Source: Burkholderiales bacterium (GTDB taxonomy: Bacteria > Pseudomonadota > Gammaproteobacteria > Burkholderiales > Casimicrobiaceae). From it: DNA of 54,826 nucleotides. Positions 16,517-25,462 of the stretch are shown one piece after another. Location: the NCBI GenBank assembly GCA_025927765.1, contig JAICKU010000018.1, positions 1 to 54,826 of the forward strand. Reading direction: 5' to 3'. Position 1 is the first letter of the stretch. Every line of letters starts with the position of its first letter. Position numbers and translations under genes: made by a program. The notes beneath the pieces were generated by a model. The model was not told the DNA's origin. It did no database searches and saw nothing but the letters and a program-made list of their open reading frames with translations.

Positions 16517-17338
16517 ATGGCCACGCCTGCGATCGCCGCCCACGCGCCGCCCCGCCTGTCGCTTCGCGCGCTGCGGGTCGTGCTCGGGGTCGCGGGCGTG
16601 GTCGTGGCCATCGGCGTGTGGTGGCTGCTGTCGAGGCTTCTCGCGCACGGCGGCGGCGTCATCAACCGGTTGCCGCCGCCGCTCGCGGTGTTCTACGAGC
16701 TCGTGCACTACGCGCGCGGTGACCTGTGGCGCGACCTCGTCTTCAGCCTGCGGGTGTTCGCGATCGGCTGGGGCGTGGGGGTCGTGCTGGCCACGGTCAC
16801 GGGCCTCGTGCTCGGACGCTCGCAGCTCCTCGGCGACATCTTCCTGCCGATCGTCGAGGCGATCCGCCCGGTGTCGAGCATCGTGTGGGTGCCGCTGTCG
16901 ATCGTCTGGTTCGGCTTCGGCCTCACGAGCAAGGTGTTCCTCGTCGGCCTGGCCGTGTATCTCGTCGTGATCGTCTACGCGATCGACGGCTCGCGTCGTG
17001 TGCCGCCCGACCTCGAGCGCACCGCGACGATGCTGGGCATGAACGAATGGCAGCGCTTCGTGAGCCTCGTGCTGCCCGGCACGCTCACCGAAGTGCTGAT
17101 CGGGTCGCGCGTCGCGTTGATGGCCGGCTGGGGCACGGTGATCGTGGCCGAGCTCGTCGCCGCCGATTCGGGCCTCGGCGCGCATCTCATCGGCGTCGAG
17201 CAAAGCTACGACGTACCCGCAGTGATGGCGGCGATGATCTGCTTCGGCCTCGCCGGTTTCGTCATGAACGCTGCGTTCTCGTTCGTCGAGCGGCGGCTCA
17301 CGCCCTGGCGCCACGACCACGCCACGGAAACGTCATGA
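16517..17338 (+). CDS. NitT/TauT-type ABC permease (second importer)
   Basis: A 273-aa integral membrane permease with the coupling loop RTATMLGMNEWQRFVSLVLPG and about six membrane helices. Its stop overlaps the next permease start (ATGA), so both are co-translated. Confidence 0.9.
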   Translation: MATPAIAAHAPPRLSLRALRVVLGVAGVVVAIGVWWLLSRLLAHGGGVINRLPPPLAVFYELVHYARGDLWRDLVFSLRVFAIGWGVGVVLATVTGLVLGRSQLLGDIFLPIVEAIRPVSSIVWVPLSIVWFGFGLTSKVFLVGLAVYLVVIVYAIDGSRRVPPDLERTATMLGMNEWQRFVSLVLPGTLTEVLIGSRVALMAGWGTVIVAELVAADSGLGAHLIGVEQSYDVPAVMAAMICFGLAGFVMNAAFSFVERRLTPWRHDHATETS

Positions 17339-18096
17339 CGAGCACACAAGCGATTTCGCGCCGCGTGCTGCTGCCCGCGATCGGCGTGGCGATGGTACTC
17401 GCGATCTGGGAAGCGACCGTCGTGTTCTACAAGCTGCCGGCGATCGTGCTCCCCTCCCCGTTCGCGGTCGTCGCCACGCTCGTCGATCTCGTGCAGACGA
17501 GCGCGTTCTGGCGCGACGTCGGTGTGAGCCTGTACGAATTCGTCGTCGGCTACGCGATCGGCGTCGCGCTCGGCGTGGCCGTCGGCATGCTCGTCGGCGA
17601 GCGCCCGATGTTCCGCATGGCGGCGACACCCGTCATCGAATCGCTGCGCTTCATCGTGCCCTTCGCGTGGATCCCGCTCACGATCCTGTGGTTCGGCACG
17701 AGCTACGCCGGCAAGATCGCGCTCGTCGCGTACGCGGTGTTCTTCGTCATGGTCGTGTCGACGGCGCGTGCGATCGCGCAGGTCGAGCCGACGTTGTCTC
17801 GGGTCGGAACGATGCTCGGCATGGGGCCGTGGCGGCTTGCGTGGAAAGTGCATCTGCGTGCAGCCGCACCGATGCTCGCGAGCGCCGCGCGCGCGGCTGC
17901 CGCGATCGGCTGGATCGCCGTCGTCGCGGCCGAATACATCGGCGCGAGCGCGGGCCTCGGCCTCATGATCACCAACGCGGCAACGTCGCTCACGACGAGC
18001 GTCGTCATCGCCGGCATGATCGTCATCGGCGTCGTCGGCGCAGGCGTCAGTGCGTTGATCGGCGCGGCGTCGCGCGCGTGGCTCGATTACCGTTGA
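17335..18096 (+). CDS. NitT/TauT-type ABC permease (second importer)
   Basis: A 253-aa partner permease with the coupling loop SRVGTMLGMGPWRLAWKVHL and the motif LTILWFGTSYAGKIALV. Start ATG 17335 overlaps the upstream TGA; longer readings are out-of-family. Confidence 0.9.
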   Translation: MTSTQAISRRVLLPAIGVAMVLAIWEATVVFYKLPAIVLPSPFAVVATLVDLVQTSAFWRDVGVSLYEFVVGYAIGVALGVAVGMLVGERPMFRMAATPVIESLRFIVPFAWIPLTILWFGTSYAGKIALVAYAVFFVMVVSTARAIAQVEPTLSRVGTMLGMGPWRLAWKVHLRAAAPMLASAARAAAAIGWIAVVAAEYIGASAGLGLMITNAATSLTTSVVIAGMIVIGVVGAGVSALIGAASRAWLDYR

Positions 18097-18100
18097 GGCG

Positions 18101-18934
18101 ATGAGTACCAACCTCGAATCTTTGGCGACACTTGCACGATCGCCGCATGCGACAACGGGCACGAGCCGCGCTCACGAAGGCGAGCTCGTCGTCGAGAACG
18201 TCTTCCATCGCTACGTCTTTGCGGGACGGGACACGGAAGTGCTGCACGACGTGTCGTTTCGTATCGCAGCCGGACAGGTCGCGTGCGTCGTGGGCCCGTC
18301 GGGCTGCGGCAAGAGCACGCTGCTCGGCCTCGCGGCCGGCCTGCTGCGTCCGTCGGCCGGCACCGTTCGCTGGGATGGCACGCCGGTGCGCCTCGGTCCC
18401 AATCCGCATCTCGGCATGGCGTTCCAGCAGCCGGGGCTCTTCCCGTGGATGAGCGTACGCAAGAACGTCGCGATCGGGTTGCGCACGCGCGGCTACGATC
18501 GGCGCGAGGCGCGTCGCATCGCCGACGAATTCCTCGACACCGTCGGCCTGCACGACTTCAAGGACGCGTATCCGCGGCACCTGTCCGGCGGCATGGCGCA
18601 GCGCGTGGGCATCGCGCGCGCGCTGGCGCTGAAACCGCGACTCCTGCTGCTCGACGAGCCGTTCGCCGCGGTCGACGCGTTCACGCGCCTGAAACTCCAG
18701 CAGGAATTCAAGTCTCTGCTCGCGCTGTCGCGTCCCACGGTGCTCTTCGTCACGCACGACGTGCCCGAGGCGATCGCGCTCGGCGACCTCATCGTCGTGA
18801 TGAGCAAGCGGCCGGCGAGCGTGCAGACGATCATTCCCGTCGCGCGCGAGGAGCGCGACCGTGCGTCGCCCGCGTATGCGCGCAAGCTCGCGGAAACGCT
18901 CGCGTGCCTCGGCGTGACGAGCGACATGACGTAA
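18101..18934 (+). CDS. NitT/TauT-type ABC ATP-binding protein (second importer)
   Basis: A 277-aa ATPase: Walker A GPSGCGKSTLLGL, signature LSGGMAQRVGIARAL, Walker B LLLLDEPFAAVD, and switch His in LFVTHDVPEA. There is a ~28-residue N-terminal extension before the core (ELVVENVFHRYVF). It energises the two permeases immediately upstream. Confidence 0.92.
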   Translation: MSTNLESLATLARSPHATTGTSRAHEGELVVENVFHRYVFAGRDTEVLHDVSFRIAAGQVACVVGPSGCGKSTLLGLAAGLLRPSAGTVRWDGTPVRLGPNPHLGMAFQQPGLFPWMSVRKNVAIGLRTRGYDRREARRIADEFLDTVGLHDFKDAYPRHLSGGMAQRVGIARALALKPRLLLLDEPFAAVDAFTRLKLQQEFKSLLALSRPTVLFVTHDVPEAIALGDLIVVMSKRPASVQTIIPVAREERDRASPAYARKLAETLACLGVTSDMT

Positions 18935-18949
18935 CGCGAAGGGATGCGA

Positions 18950-20521
18950 ATGACAGACTACGTGATCGGCGTCGACATCGGGACGCAAAGCACCAAGGCG
19001 CTTCTCACCGACGCGCACGGACGCATCGTCGCGCAGCAGAGCAAGGCGTATCGCCCCGACACGCCACGCCCGCTATGGGCCGAGCAATGGCCGAGCGTGT
19101 GGCTCGACGCAGTCGTCGAGACGATCGCGGGTTGCGCGACGAAGGCTGCCCACACCGAGCCGGGATTCTCGCCGGACCGCGTGCGCGCGATCTGCATCGG
19201 CGGCCTTTACGGCGGCTCGGGCATTCCCGTCGACGAGAAGATGGAGGCGCTGCATCCGTGCCTCATCTGGATGGACCGGCGCGCCACCGCCGAGGTCGAC
19301 TGGGTGCGCCGGCACCTCGACCTCGAGCGGCTGTACGCGATCACCGGCAACGGCGTCGACAGCTACTATGGCTTCACCAAGATGCTGTGGCTGCGCAACC
19401 GCGCGCCGGAGGTATTCCGAAGGACGCGCTACTTCCTGCCGCCGAACGCGTTCGTCATCCATGCGCTTACCGGTGAAGTCGCCGTCGATCGCTCGTCCGC
19501 CGGCAACATCGGTGGCGTCTACGACCTGCGCGCCGGGCGCTGGTCGGAAGCGATGCTCGACGCGCTCGGCATTCCCGCGTCGACGATGCCGCCGCGCCTC
19601 GTCGCCTCGAGCGACGTGGTCGGCGGACTCACTGCCGATGCCGCGAAGCGCCTCGGCCTGCGCGCGGGCACGCCTGTCGTCGCCGGCGGCGTCGATGCGG
19701 CGATCGCCACGCTCGCCGCCGGCGTCACGCGTCCCGGCCAGCACGTCGCGATGATCGGCTCGAGCATGTGCTGGGGCTACATCGCGCACGACGTCGACGC
19801 CAGGAACGGTCTCGTCAGCATGCCGCACGTGTTCGGCGGTCCCGACGACCTCTACGTGTTCGGCGGCGCGATCAGCGCCGGCGCCTGCGTCACGTGGTTC
19901 CGCGACCAGTTCTGCCGGGACGTGGCGCACGAGGCAGCACGGTGCGGCGTGGACATGCACGAACTGCTCGATGCCGAGGCGCGCGAGGTCCCCGCCGGCT
20001 CGGAAGGACTCGCGTTCCTGCCGTACCTGATGGGCGAGCGCAGCCCGATCTGGGACGCGAAGGCGAGCGGCGCGTTCGTCGGCCTCACGCTCTATCACCG
20101 GCGCGAGCACGTGTATCGCTCGGTGCTCGAAGGCGTGAGCTATGCGCTGCGCGACAACATGGAAGCCGGTGCAAAGGCGGCGGCCCGCCTCGACGAGAAG
20201 CTGATCGTCGTCGGTGGCGCGACCCACTCGGACCTGTGGATGCAGATCATCGCCGACGTTACCGCACGTCCGGTGCAGACGATCGAGCAGGACGTCGAAG
20301 CCCCGATGGGTGCGGCACTGCTCGCCGCCTACGGGGTGGGCCTGATCGACGAGAACGAGGTGCGCCGCGGCTGGGTGACGCTCGTGCCGCGCGCGGCACC
20401 GGTGAACGATGCGGTGACGCGTTACGACGCGATGTTCGGCGTCTACAAGTCGCTCTATCCGGCGCTCGCAGCGAGCATGCACCAGCTCGCCGATGCCCGC
20501 GAAGCGCCGGTGTCCAAGTAA
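18950..20521 (+). CDS. FGGY-family carbohydrate kinase
   Basis: A 523-aa kinase of the xylulokinase/erythritol-kinase superfamily. The N-terminal phosphate motif is VIGVDIGTQSTKALL, and the substrate-side motif IWMDRRA is followed by the ATPase-core block VVAGGVDAAIATLAAG and FGGY-like LIVVGGATHSDLWMQIIADVTARPV. ATG 18950 is preferred over 18944 because GAAGGG then sits 6 bp upstream. As the last gene of the regulon it probably phosphorylates the desulfated, oxidised product (ketose or polyol). The exact sugar cannot be read from sequence. Confidence 0.88.
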   Translation: MTDYVIGVDIGTQSTKALLTDAHGRIVAQQSKAYRPDTPRPLWAEQWPSVWLDAVVETIAGCATKAAHTEPGFSPDRVRAICIGGLYGGSGIPVDEKMEALHPCLIWMDRRATAEVDWVRRHLDLERLYAITGNGVDSYYGFTKMLWLRNRAPEVFRRTRYFLPPNAFVIHALTGEVAVDRSSAGNIGGVYDLRAGRWSEAMLDALGIPASTMPPRLVASSDVVGGLTADAAKRLGLRAGTPVVAGGVDAAIATLAAGVTRPGQHVAMIGSSMCWGYIAHDVDARNGLVSMPHVFGGPDDLYVFGGAISAGACVTWFRDQFCRDVAHEAARCGVDMHELLDAEAREVPAGSEGLAFLPYLMGERSPIWDAKASGAFVGLTLYHRREHVYRSVLEGVSYALRDNMEAGAKAAARLDEKLIVVGGATHSDLWMQIIADVTARPVQTIEQDVEAPMGAALLAAYGVGLIDENEVRRGWVTLVPRAAPVNDAVTRYDAMFGVYKSLYPALAASMHQLADAREAPVSK

Positions 20522-20600
20522 AGTCAAACTCTACTTTTCGCCCGATCCCTTGCCAAAGGCCACAAGGTCCCCGCGAAGCAGGGTCTGACCCTCATTTCGT
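20521..20600. repeat. Degenerate copy of the intergenic hairpin family
   Basis: The gap between the FGGY kinase and aroD contains AACTCTACTTTTCG and the palindrome AGGGTCTGACCCT (about 20580-20592), the same cores as the elements at 12742, 15426 and 25297. The aroD stop codon lies at its edge. The converging genes are otherwise separated by nothing recognisable. Confidence 0.5.
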
Positions 20601-21383
20601 CGCGCGCGCAAGGAGCTCCAGCGCCTGGCGCAGGTCGTCGACCGGCATCTGCCCCGGCGCCGACGCCTGCTCGCCGGCGGCGAACGTCAACGACGAGCCG
20701 AACAACGCGCCCGCGATCCGCGACACGACGCCGAGCGGTCCCATCGCCATGCTGATCAGCGGCATGTCGAGCGCCGCATGCGCCTGCCACGTCGCGGCGA
20801 GCAGCGTCAACACGTCGTGCGGGTCGTGCGGCATTACCGCCACTTTCGCGACGTCGGCGCCCTCGCGCTTCGCCTGCGCGAATTTCCCGACGAGCACCGA
20901 CACGCTCGGCGTGGTCGCGAAGTCATGGAACGAGCCGATCAGGCCCACACGATGTTCGTGCGCCGCGCGCCGGACGCGCGCGAAATTCGCGCTGCCATTG
21001 CCAAGTTCGTAGTCGATGAAGTCCGCGCAGCGCGCTGCGCAGATCGCCTCGTACAGCGCGATCGCCTGCGTGTCGTCGAGCGCAGTTGCCGCACCGCCCT
21101 CGCGCGGCGATCGCCGCGTGACGATCAGCGGCGTGCCGCGCGCCGCGTCGCGAATCGCGTGCGCGACCGCGACGACGGCAGGGCCATCGACGATCCCGGC
21201 GAAATGATCGACACGCCATTCGAGCACGTCGGGCGACTTCGCCATGACCGCGGCGACCTCGTCGAGGATCCGCTGACGCGTGCTCGCCACCAGCGGCACG
21301 CACACCACGGGTACGCGGCCGTGCGCGATGGGCACGCCGTCGATCGCCAGCGGCCGGGCAGAAGCGACTCGCTCCGACGTCAT
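20592..21383 (-). CDS. aroD: Type I 3-dehydroquinate dehydratase
   Basis: A 263-aa class I dehydroquinase that converts 3-dehydroquinate to 3-dehydroshikimate through a Schiff base. Visible family blocks: VLEWRVDHF, LIVTRRSPREGG, the catalytic His in IGSFHDF, the Schiff-base Lys in DVAKVAVMP, and the closing loop GEQASAPGQMPVDDL. Start ATG 21383 overlaps the stop of the upstream gene (ATGA). Many proteobacteria use type II AroQ for the shikimate pathway, so this copy could be biosynthetic or serve quinate-type catabolism. Confidence 0.93.
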   Translation of the reverse strand: MTSERVASARPLAIDGVPIAHGRVPVVCVPLVASTRQRILDEVAAVMAKSPDVLEWRVDHFAGIVDGPAVVAVAHAIRDAARGTPLIVTRRSPREGGAATALDDTQAIALYEAICAARCADFIDYELGNGSANFARVRRAAHEHRVGLIGSFHDFATTPSVSVLVGKFAQAKREGADVAKVAVMPHDPHDVLTLLAATWQAHAALDMPLISMAMGPLGVVSRIAGALFGSSLTFAAGEQASAPGQMPVDDLRQALELLARATK

Positions 21384-21712
21384 TCGAAGTCCACGATCAA
21401 CAGGTCGAGCGGCATCGCGCGTTTCGCGTCCGGATCACCCGCTGCGCGCTCGGCCGGGTCGAGAACGTCGAGCGCGTCGATCGCAACCGAGCCACCCGTG
21501 AAATTGAGGAGCTCGACCTCGTAGACGAGATGAAACGCGGCATCGGAGCCGCGCACGGGAACGGGCGCGTCGAGCACGCGCGCGATCACCGGCGTGACGC
21601 GGATCGCTTCGTCGACGGCGGCCAGCGATGGCTGCGCAACGGTCATCCATGCGAGCGCCAACGTCGCCATGAGAGCGAAGCCGGCACGCCGTCGGAGCGA
21701 ATCGGAGCTCAC
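21380..21712 (-). CDS. Short exported protein resembling the N-terminal domain of M23 peptidases (possibly truncated)
   Basis: A 110-aa product with signal peptide (GFALMATLALAWMTVAQPSLA). A single domain follows: VIARVLDAPVPVRGSDAAFH, then LVYEVELLNFTGGSVAIDAL. The pattern PVPV-G-D--FHLVYEVEL-N resembles the domain found ahead of the catalytic part in some larger exported M23-type proteins. The catalytic part is missing and the frame ends at TGA overlapping the aroD ATG. GTG 21712 is chosen because it puts the signal peptide at the N-terminus. Either a small stand-alone domain or the stump of a deleted gene. Confidence 0.55.
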   Translation of the reverse strand: MSSDSLRRRAGFALMATLALAWMTVAQPSLAAVDEAIRVTPVIARVLDAPVPVRGSDAAFHLVYEVELLNFTGGSVAIDALDVLDPAERAAGDPDAKRAMPLDLLIVDFE

Positions 21713-21848
21713 GGCGCGAACAGTACCAAATCCGCGTAGCGGTATGCTTGCGCAGGTGCGGTCGCGCCTATGCAACGTGTCGATGCGCGGGCGACGCGAG
21801 CCGACGACAGGCGCGGGCTCCGCCGCGCGCATCGGTGAGGGAGAGACG

Positions 21849-22850
21849 ATGACGGCCTCGAGACGCGATTTCCTGAAGACCGGCGCCGCCGCGGCCACGC
21901 TGACCCTGCCCGCGATGCCGGCTTCCGCCCGCGACATCAACGCGGTGTCCAGCGACACGATCGACGCGCTCTTTGCCGCCCTGCCCGGCGACGTGGGCTA
22001 CAAGATCATGGTGCCCATGGGCAAGAAGATGTTCGTGGCGCGGCGCAACGCCGATCGGATGCTGTTCGCCGCGAGCGCGATCAAGACGTTCGTGCTGTGC
22101 GAGGCATTGCGGCAGGTCGACGCGCCCGACGTCGTCACCGTTCTCGAGGACCGGAAACTCGCGCTCGACGCGAGCGTCTGGTCACCCGGCAGCCCGATCT
22201 TCGATCCGCCCGACCTGACGGGCACCGTGTCCGAGCGCACGGCGATGGAGGCGATGATCACGCGCAGCGACAACACCGCGACCGACATGCTGTTCGCCGT
22301 CGCCGGTGCCGACAACGTGCGCGCGTTCATCGCATCGGCGGGACTCGCGAACACGCTCGTTCCCGACAGCACGCGCGTGTTCGCCGGCTACCTGTTCGGC
22401 GCGCCGAACTACAAGACGATCACCTGGGACGAACTGCTGAAGGCGGCGCAGGGCGGCGTCGTGAACCCGTTCCTGAACACCGTCGAGACGCTCGCGTCGT
22501 CCGCCAACGACTTCGTATCGTATTACTCGCGCGCGCTGCAGGGCGCGTTCTTCACGCATCCAGAAACGCTTCGCGAGTACCGCCGCGTGCTCACGCTGTG
22601 CGACTACATCTCGCTGATCCCGCTGCCGTCGGGGGTGAGCGCGTATGCGAAGAGCGGCAACGCCGATACACCGGGCTTCCACGCGCGCACGATCGCCGGC
22701 GGCCTGAACTTCGGCGATCAGTGGGTGTATTTCGCGTTCCTCCACAACTGGTACGCGGAGGCGGCGACAGATCCCGCCACGGTCGCGCAGCTCTTCGCGG
22801 CCATCAACGCGTCGCTGTCGCTCGTGAAGGCTTCGCTGTCGAAGGGCTGA
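21849..22850 (+). CDS. Tat-exported class A beta-lactamase-fold serine hydrolase
   Basis: A 333-aa protein with a twin-arginine signal (SRRDFLKTGAAAATLTLPAMPASA). Penicilloyl-serine-transferase motifs appear in order: S76-A-I-K79, S140-D-N142 and K268-S-G270. I see no ExxLN omega-loop motif carrying the deacylating Glu of true class A enzymes. It is therefore more likely a related serine hydrolase, transpeptidase-like or esterase-like protein than a proven resistance enzyme. GAGGGAGAG precedes ATG 21849. Convergent with the decarboxylase gene, 7 bp apart. Confidence 0.85.
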   Translation: MTASRRDFLKTGAAAATLTLPAMPASARDINAVSSDTIDALFAALPGDVGYKIMVPMGKKMFVARRNADRMLFAASAIKTFVLCEALRQVDAPDVVTVLEDRKLALDASVWSPGSPIFDPPDLTGTVSERTAMEAMITRSDNTATDMLFAVAGADNVRAFIASAGLANTLVPDSTRVFAGYLFGAPNYKTITWDELLKAAQGGVVNPFLNTVETLASSANDFVSYYSRALQGAFFTHPETLREYRRVLTLCDYISLIPLPSGVSAYAKSGNADTPGFHARTIAGGLNFGDQWVYFAFLHNWYAEAATDPATVAQLFAAINASLSLVKASLSKG

Positions 22851-22857
22851 CGGCGCT

Positions 22858-25164
22858 TCAGGCGCCCTTCTTCACCGTCCGCACGCGCAGTGTGGGCATG
22901 GCCGCGATCACTTTCGCGCCGGCGACGCAATCGACGAAATAGCGCTTGCGCCCTTCGATCTCCTCCTCGACGAGGCCGTGGATGTCGGTGTCGAAACCGG
23001 GGAAGCGCTCGTTGAAGTCGCGCGCGAACTGCAGGTACTTGACGATCTGCCGGTTGAAGCGCTCGCCGGGAATCAGCAGCGGAATGCCGGGCGGATAAGG
23101 CGTGAGCAGCACGCTCGTCACGCGTCCTTCCAGGTCGTCGATCTCGACGCGCTCGATCTCGCGGTGCGCCATCCGCGCGAACGCATCGGAGGGCTTCATC
23201 GCAGGCTCGAGGTTCGACAGATACATCTCCGTGGTGAGCCTTCCGATGTCGTTCGCGCGATAGATGCCGTGGATACTGCTGCAAAGATCGCGCAGGCCGA
23301 TCTTCTCGTAGCGTGGATACGCCTGCACGAAATCGGGCAGAACGCGCCACAGCGGCTGGTTGGTGTCGTAGTCCGACTTGAACTGCTGCAGGGCGGTGAC
23401 GAGCGTGTTCCAGCGACCCTTGGTGATGCCGATCGTGAACATGATGAAGAACGAGTAGAGCCCGGTCTTCTCGACGATCACGCCGTGCTCGGCGAGGTAC
23501 TTCGTGACGATCGCCGCGGGAATGCCCTGCTCGGCGAAGTCGCCCGAAACGTCGAGGCCCGGCGTCAGCACCGTCGCCTTGATCGGGTCGAGCATGTTGA
23601 AGCCGGGCGCGACGTCGCCGAAGCCATGCCACTTGTCGCCCGCGCGGATCATCCAGTCCTCGCGATCGCCGATGCCTTCGTCGGCCCGCGTGTCCGGACC
23701 CCAGACCTGGAACCACCACGACTCGCCGTATTCGAGGTCGACCGTGCGCAGCGCGCGGCGGAAGTCGAGCGCTTCCATGATCGATTCCTCGACCAGCGCC
23801 GGGCCGCCGGGCGGCTCCATCATCGCCGCCGCGACGTCGCACGACGCGATGATCGCGTACTGCGGCGACGTCGACGAGTGCATCAGGTACGCCTCGTTGA
23901 AGCGATAGCGGTCGAGCTGGCGCGTCTCGCTGTACTGCACGAGGATCTGCGACGCCTGCGACAGCGCAGCGAGCAGCTTGTGCGTCGACTGCGTCGAGAA
24001 GATCAGCGCATCCTTCGAGCGCGGCCGGTCCTTGCCGATCGCGTGCATGCCGCGATAGAACTCGTGGAACGCGGCGTGCGGCAGCCACGCCTCGTCGAAG
24101 TGCAGCGTGTCGATCTTCGTCGACAAAAGGTCCTTGATCGTCTCGGCGTTGTACAGCACCCCGTCGTAGGTGCTCTGCGTGAGCGTCAGGATCCGCGGCT
24201 TCGTCTTCACGTGCCGCGCGAACGGGTGCGCGCGGATCTTCTTCTCGATGTTCTCCCAGCGGAACTCCTCCATCGGGATGGGCCCGATCAGGCCCATGTT
24301 GTTGCGCGTGGGCGTGAGGAACACGGGAATCGCGCCTGTCATCGTGATCGCGTGCAGCACGGACTTGTGGCAGTTGCGATCGACGACGACGATGTCGCCC
24401 GGCGCGACGGTGGCGTGCCACACCATCTTGTTCGACGTCGACGTGCCGTTCGTCACGAAGAAGAGCTCGTCCGCGTTGAAGATTCGCGCGGCATTGCGTT
24501 CCGATGCGGCGACCGGTCCCGAGTGGTCGAGCAGTTGCCCGAGTTCGTCCACCGAGTTGCACACGTCGGCGCGCAGCAGGTTCTCGCCGAAGAACTGGTG
24601 GAACATCTGGCCCACCGGGCTCTTCAGGAACGCGACGCCGCCCGAGTGACCGGGGCAGTGCCACGAGTACGAGCCGTCGTTCGCGTAATGGACGAGCGCG
24701 CGGAAGAACGGCGGTGCGAGGCTGTCGAGGTACGTGCGCGCCTCGCGCAGGATGTAGCGCGCCACGAACTCGGGCGTGTCCTCGTTCATGTGGATGAAGC
24801 CGTTCAGCTGCCGCAGGATGTCGTTTGGGATGTGCCGCGACGTCCGGGTCTCGCCGTGCAGGAACACGGGGATTTCGGAATTGCGGAAGCGGATCTCCTC
24901 GACGAACGCGCGGAGCTTCGCGAGCGCGTGCCGCGTCTCCTCCGGCGAACCCGCGCCGAACTCCTCGTCGTCGATCGACAGGATGAACGCCGACGCGCGC
25001 GACTGCTGTTGCGCGAAGCTCGCGAGGTCGGTGTAGCTCGTCACGCCGAGCACCTCGGTGCCCTCGGCCTCGATGGCCCTCGCCAAGGCGCGAATGCCGA
25101 GGCCACTCGCGTTGTCGGAGCGGTAGTCCTCGTCGATGATCACGACGGGAAAGCGGAATTTCAT
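22858..25164 (-). CDS. PLP-dependent arginine/lysine/ornithine decarboxylase
   Basis: A 768-aa fold-III decarboxylase of the biodegradative arginine/lysine/ornithine class. An N-terminal wing (receiver-like) domain (VVIIDEDYRSDNASGLGIRALA) covers about 115 residues. The PLP domain has the Schiff-base Lys396 in STQSTHKLL and the DEAWLPHA motif, and the C-terminal domain includes TPYPPGIPLLIPGE. It decarboxylates a basic amino acid to agmatine, cadaverine or putrescine, giving polyamines or acid resistance; arginine is most likely for betaproteobacterial homologues. Start ATG 25164 begins directly at the wing domain. Confidence 0.93.
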   Translation of the reverse strand: MKFRFPVVIIDEDYRSDNASGLGIRALARAIEAEGTEVLGVTSYTDLASFAQQQSRASAFILSIDDEEFGAGSPEETRHALAKLRAFVEEIRFRNSEIPVFLHGETRTSRHIPNDILRQLNGFIHMNEDTPEFVARYILREARTYLDSLAPPFFRALVHYANDGSYSWHCPGHSGGVAFLKSPVGQMFHQFFGENLLRADVCNSVDELGQLLDHSGPVAASERNAARIFNADELFFVTNGTSTSNKMVWHATVAPGDIVVVDRNCHKSVLHAITMTGAIPVFLTPTRNNMGLIGPIPMEEFRWENIEKKIRAHPFARHVKTKPRILTLTQSTYDGVLYNAETIKDLLSTKIDTLHFDEAWLPHAAFHEFYRGMHAIGKDRPRSKDALIFSTQSTHKLLAALSQASQILVQYSETRQLDRYRFNEAYLMHSSTSPQYAIIASCDVAAAMMEPPGGPALVEESIMEALDFRRALRTVDLEYGESWWFQVWGPDTRADEGIGDREDWMIRAGDKWHGFGDVAPGFNMLDPIKATVLTPGLDVSGDFAEQGIPAAIVTKYLAEHGVIVEKTGLYSFFIMFTIGITKGRWNTLVTALQQFKSDYDTNQPLWRVLPDFVQAYPRYEKIGLRDLCSSIHGIYRANDIGRLTTEMYLSNLEPAMKPSDAFARMAHREIERVEIDDLEGRVTSVLLTPYPPGIPLLIPGERFNRQIVKYLQFARDFNERFPGFDTDIHGLVEEEIEGRKRYFVDCVAGAKVIAAMPTLRVRTVKKGA

Positions 25165-25296
25165 CGGTGGCTCCAGGGTTTCCCGACGGTACGGGCGTCC
25201 GCCCGCACCGGGGATAAGTGAGACTGACGGCGGTGGCGAAGTTCCGGCGGCAACGCGCACCGGGCCGCGGCAAGCCGCGCATTGTGCGCCAAACGC

Positions 25297-25380
25297 AAAA
25301 TGAGGGTCGGATCGTCATTTCCGCTCGGCGGTCGCACGATCCCGGAGCCGGTTCGGAGATGGGCGCCCGACCCGCATTTT
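25297..25380. repeat. Intergenic inverted-repeat element, AAAATG-GGGTCGG family
   Basis: AAAATGAGGGTCGG (25297-25310) and CCGACCCGCATTTT (25367-25380) form a 14-bp inverted repeat with one mismatch around 56 bp of unique DNA. An inner AAATGA/TCATTT pairing shares the left arm. It lies in the 298-bp divergent spacer between the decarboxylase and phoU-like genes; nothing else is recognised there apart from possible promoters. Confidence 0.65.
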
Positions 25381-25462
25381 CACACCCGGGCGACGATCGG
25401 TTACCATCGGCTGGCAACGGCGGCACCGCGGTTCCCCCTGGTCGCACTCCCCCATTCGCACC

